Assembly: GCF_009740285.1 (NCBI RefSeq)
Contig: NZ_CP046566.1
Span: forward strand, 2,848,501-2,912,500
DNA from: Phnomibacter ginsenosidimutans
GTDB taxonomy: Bacteria; Bacteroidota; Bacteroidia; Chitinophagales; Chitinophagaceae
Reading direction: 5' to 3'
Length of the DNA: 64,000 nt
Part shown: positions 63,555 to 64,000 of the stretch, piece after piece
Layout of the letters: every line of letters begins with the position of its first letter
How positions within the stretch are numbered: position 1 is the first letter of the stretch
Notes under the pieces: model-generated
Database searches by the model: none
Told to the model about the DNA's origin: nothing
Seen by the model: only the letters and a program-made list of their open reading frames with translations
Program-made: the position numbers and the translations under genes

Positions 63555-64000
63555 CTATACAAATCGGTTAATTAAATTTTCGAGGTATTCTTGTTTGCCG
63601 CTCTTCATGGCAGGCTCGCCATGTGCTACCGCAAATGCTTTCAAATCGCTGAGCGACAACTTGCCTTGCTCAAATGCCAATCCTTCAGCACTATCGAAAC
63701 TTTCATAACGGTCTTTTCTGAACTGGCTGTACACTCCGTGTTGCAAAATGGCGTCTGCTGCAACTAATGCACGTGCAAAAGCATCCATGCCACCAATGTG
63801 TGCCAAAAACAAATCTTCCGGATCGGTAGAGTTGCGGCGGATTTTCGCATCGAAGTTGATGCCGCCACCGGCAAAACCGCCAGCCTCCAGTATCACCAGC
63901 ATGGCCTCTGTCAATTCGGGCACGTTGTTGGGAAACTGATCGGTATCCCAACCGTTTTGATAATCGCCGCGGTTGGCATCAATGCTGCCGAGCATGCCTG
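63555..64000 (-). CDS. xylA: Xylose isomerase, 3' part (cut by the window edge)
   Basis: The frame is open to the end of the window; about 148 C-terminal residues are present. LGSIDANRGDYQNGWDTDQF and GGFAGGGINFDAKIRRNSTD hold conserved metal-binding Asp residues, and EDLFLAHIGGMDAFARAL, DRYESFDSAEG are also usual for the longer (type II) xylose isomerases of Bacteroidota and Firmicutes. The enzyme turns D-xylose into D-xylulose. It is the upstream neighbour of galK, six bases away, so pentose and galactose use appear to be co-expressed. Confidence 0.93.
   Translation of the reverse strand, partial: GMLGSIDANRGDYQNGWDTDQFPNNVPELTEAMLVILEAGGFAGGGINFDAKIRRNSTDPEDLFLAHIGGMDAFARALVAADAILQHGVYSQFRKDRYESFDSAEGLAFEQGKLSLSDLKAFAVAHGEPAMKSGKQEYLENLINRFV

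Overview
The window reads as chromosome of a Bacteroidota bacterium, most likely a member of the Chitinophagaceae or a close relative. This rests on a type IX secretion sorting tail (50883-54197), a TonB-dependent receptor of the barrel-only Bacteroidota type, an archaeal-type prolyl-tRNA synthetase, RDD/SpoIIM/DUF4129/DUF4350 genes, paired TPM-LemA genes, and TAnnTTTG-type promoter elements in front of tRNA-His and the CCA enzyme. No phage, plasmid, insertion sequence or CRISPR array was seen. Genus-level identity is inference.

Layout: (1) 1-7320, minus strand: polysaccharide export genes (Wzx-like flippase, Wzc-like tyrosine autokinase, Wza-like lipoprotein) behind a Prc-type S41 protease. 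(2) 7497-8267: tRNA-His with its promoter and terminator, and a DUF445 gene. (3) 8342-11207: a TonB-type receptor behind an operator-like inverted repeat. (4) 11285-17676: a small glycan island with three glycosyltransferase-like proteins around an NDP-hexose 2,3-dehydratase, a 3-ketoreductase-like and a 4-ketoreductase-like gene, which together fit 2,6-dideoxyhexose synthesis. (5) 17679-30256: housekeeping genes (pcm, phosphohexose mutase, CCA enzyme, miaA, proS), an OmpP1/FadL porin, a Trp/Asn- and Ser-rich lipoprotein, an acyltransferase, and a repeat-rich spacer at 21464-21927. (6) 30450-34351: RDD, SpoIIM, DUF4129 and DUF4350. (7) 34432-44960: an ABC exporter, then a sulfide/persulfide island with a Crp/Fnr regulator, two persulfide dioxygenase-rhodanese fusions, a 1-Cys peroxiredoxin, two rhodaneses, thioredoxin, two small Cys-containing membrane proteins, a split YeeE/YedE transporter and a sulfide:quinone oxidoreductase. 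(8) 45054-64000: pseudouridine synthases, an M1 peptidase, a large T9SS cargo protein, a Cys/His-rich beta-propeller lipoprotein, TPM/LemA genes, an SRAP protein, an MBL/beta-CASP nuclease, galK and the 3' part of xylA.

The sulfide island fits together as follows (family knowledge plus inference). The quinone reductase oxidises sulfide to a persulfide or polysulfide. The dioxygenase-rhodanese fusions oxidise the persulfide to sulfite and thiosulfate. Rhodaneses, thioredoxin and the small membrane proteins may relay sulfane sulfur, and the YeeE/YedE halves move sulfur compounds across the membrane. A shared GTGA-N6-TCAC-like site upstream of the first fusion and in the divergent fusion/SQR promoter could be the operator of the local Crp/Fnr protein.

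Quality warning: at least eleven reading-frame breaks lie in or near short homopolymers, and in nearly all of them changing the run by one base restores a normal full-length family member. They look like long-read consensus errors rather than real pseudogenes. These genes are listed over their full span with the break position given.
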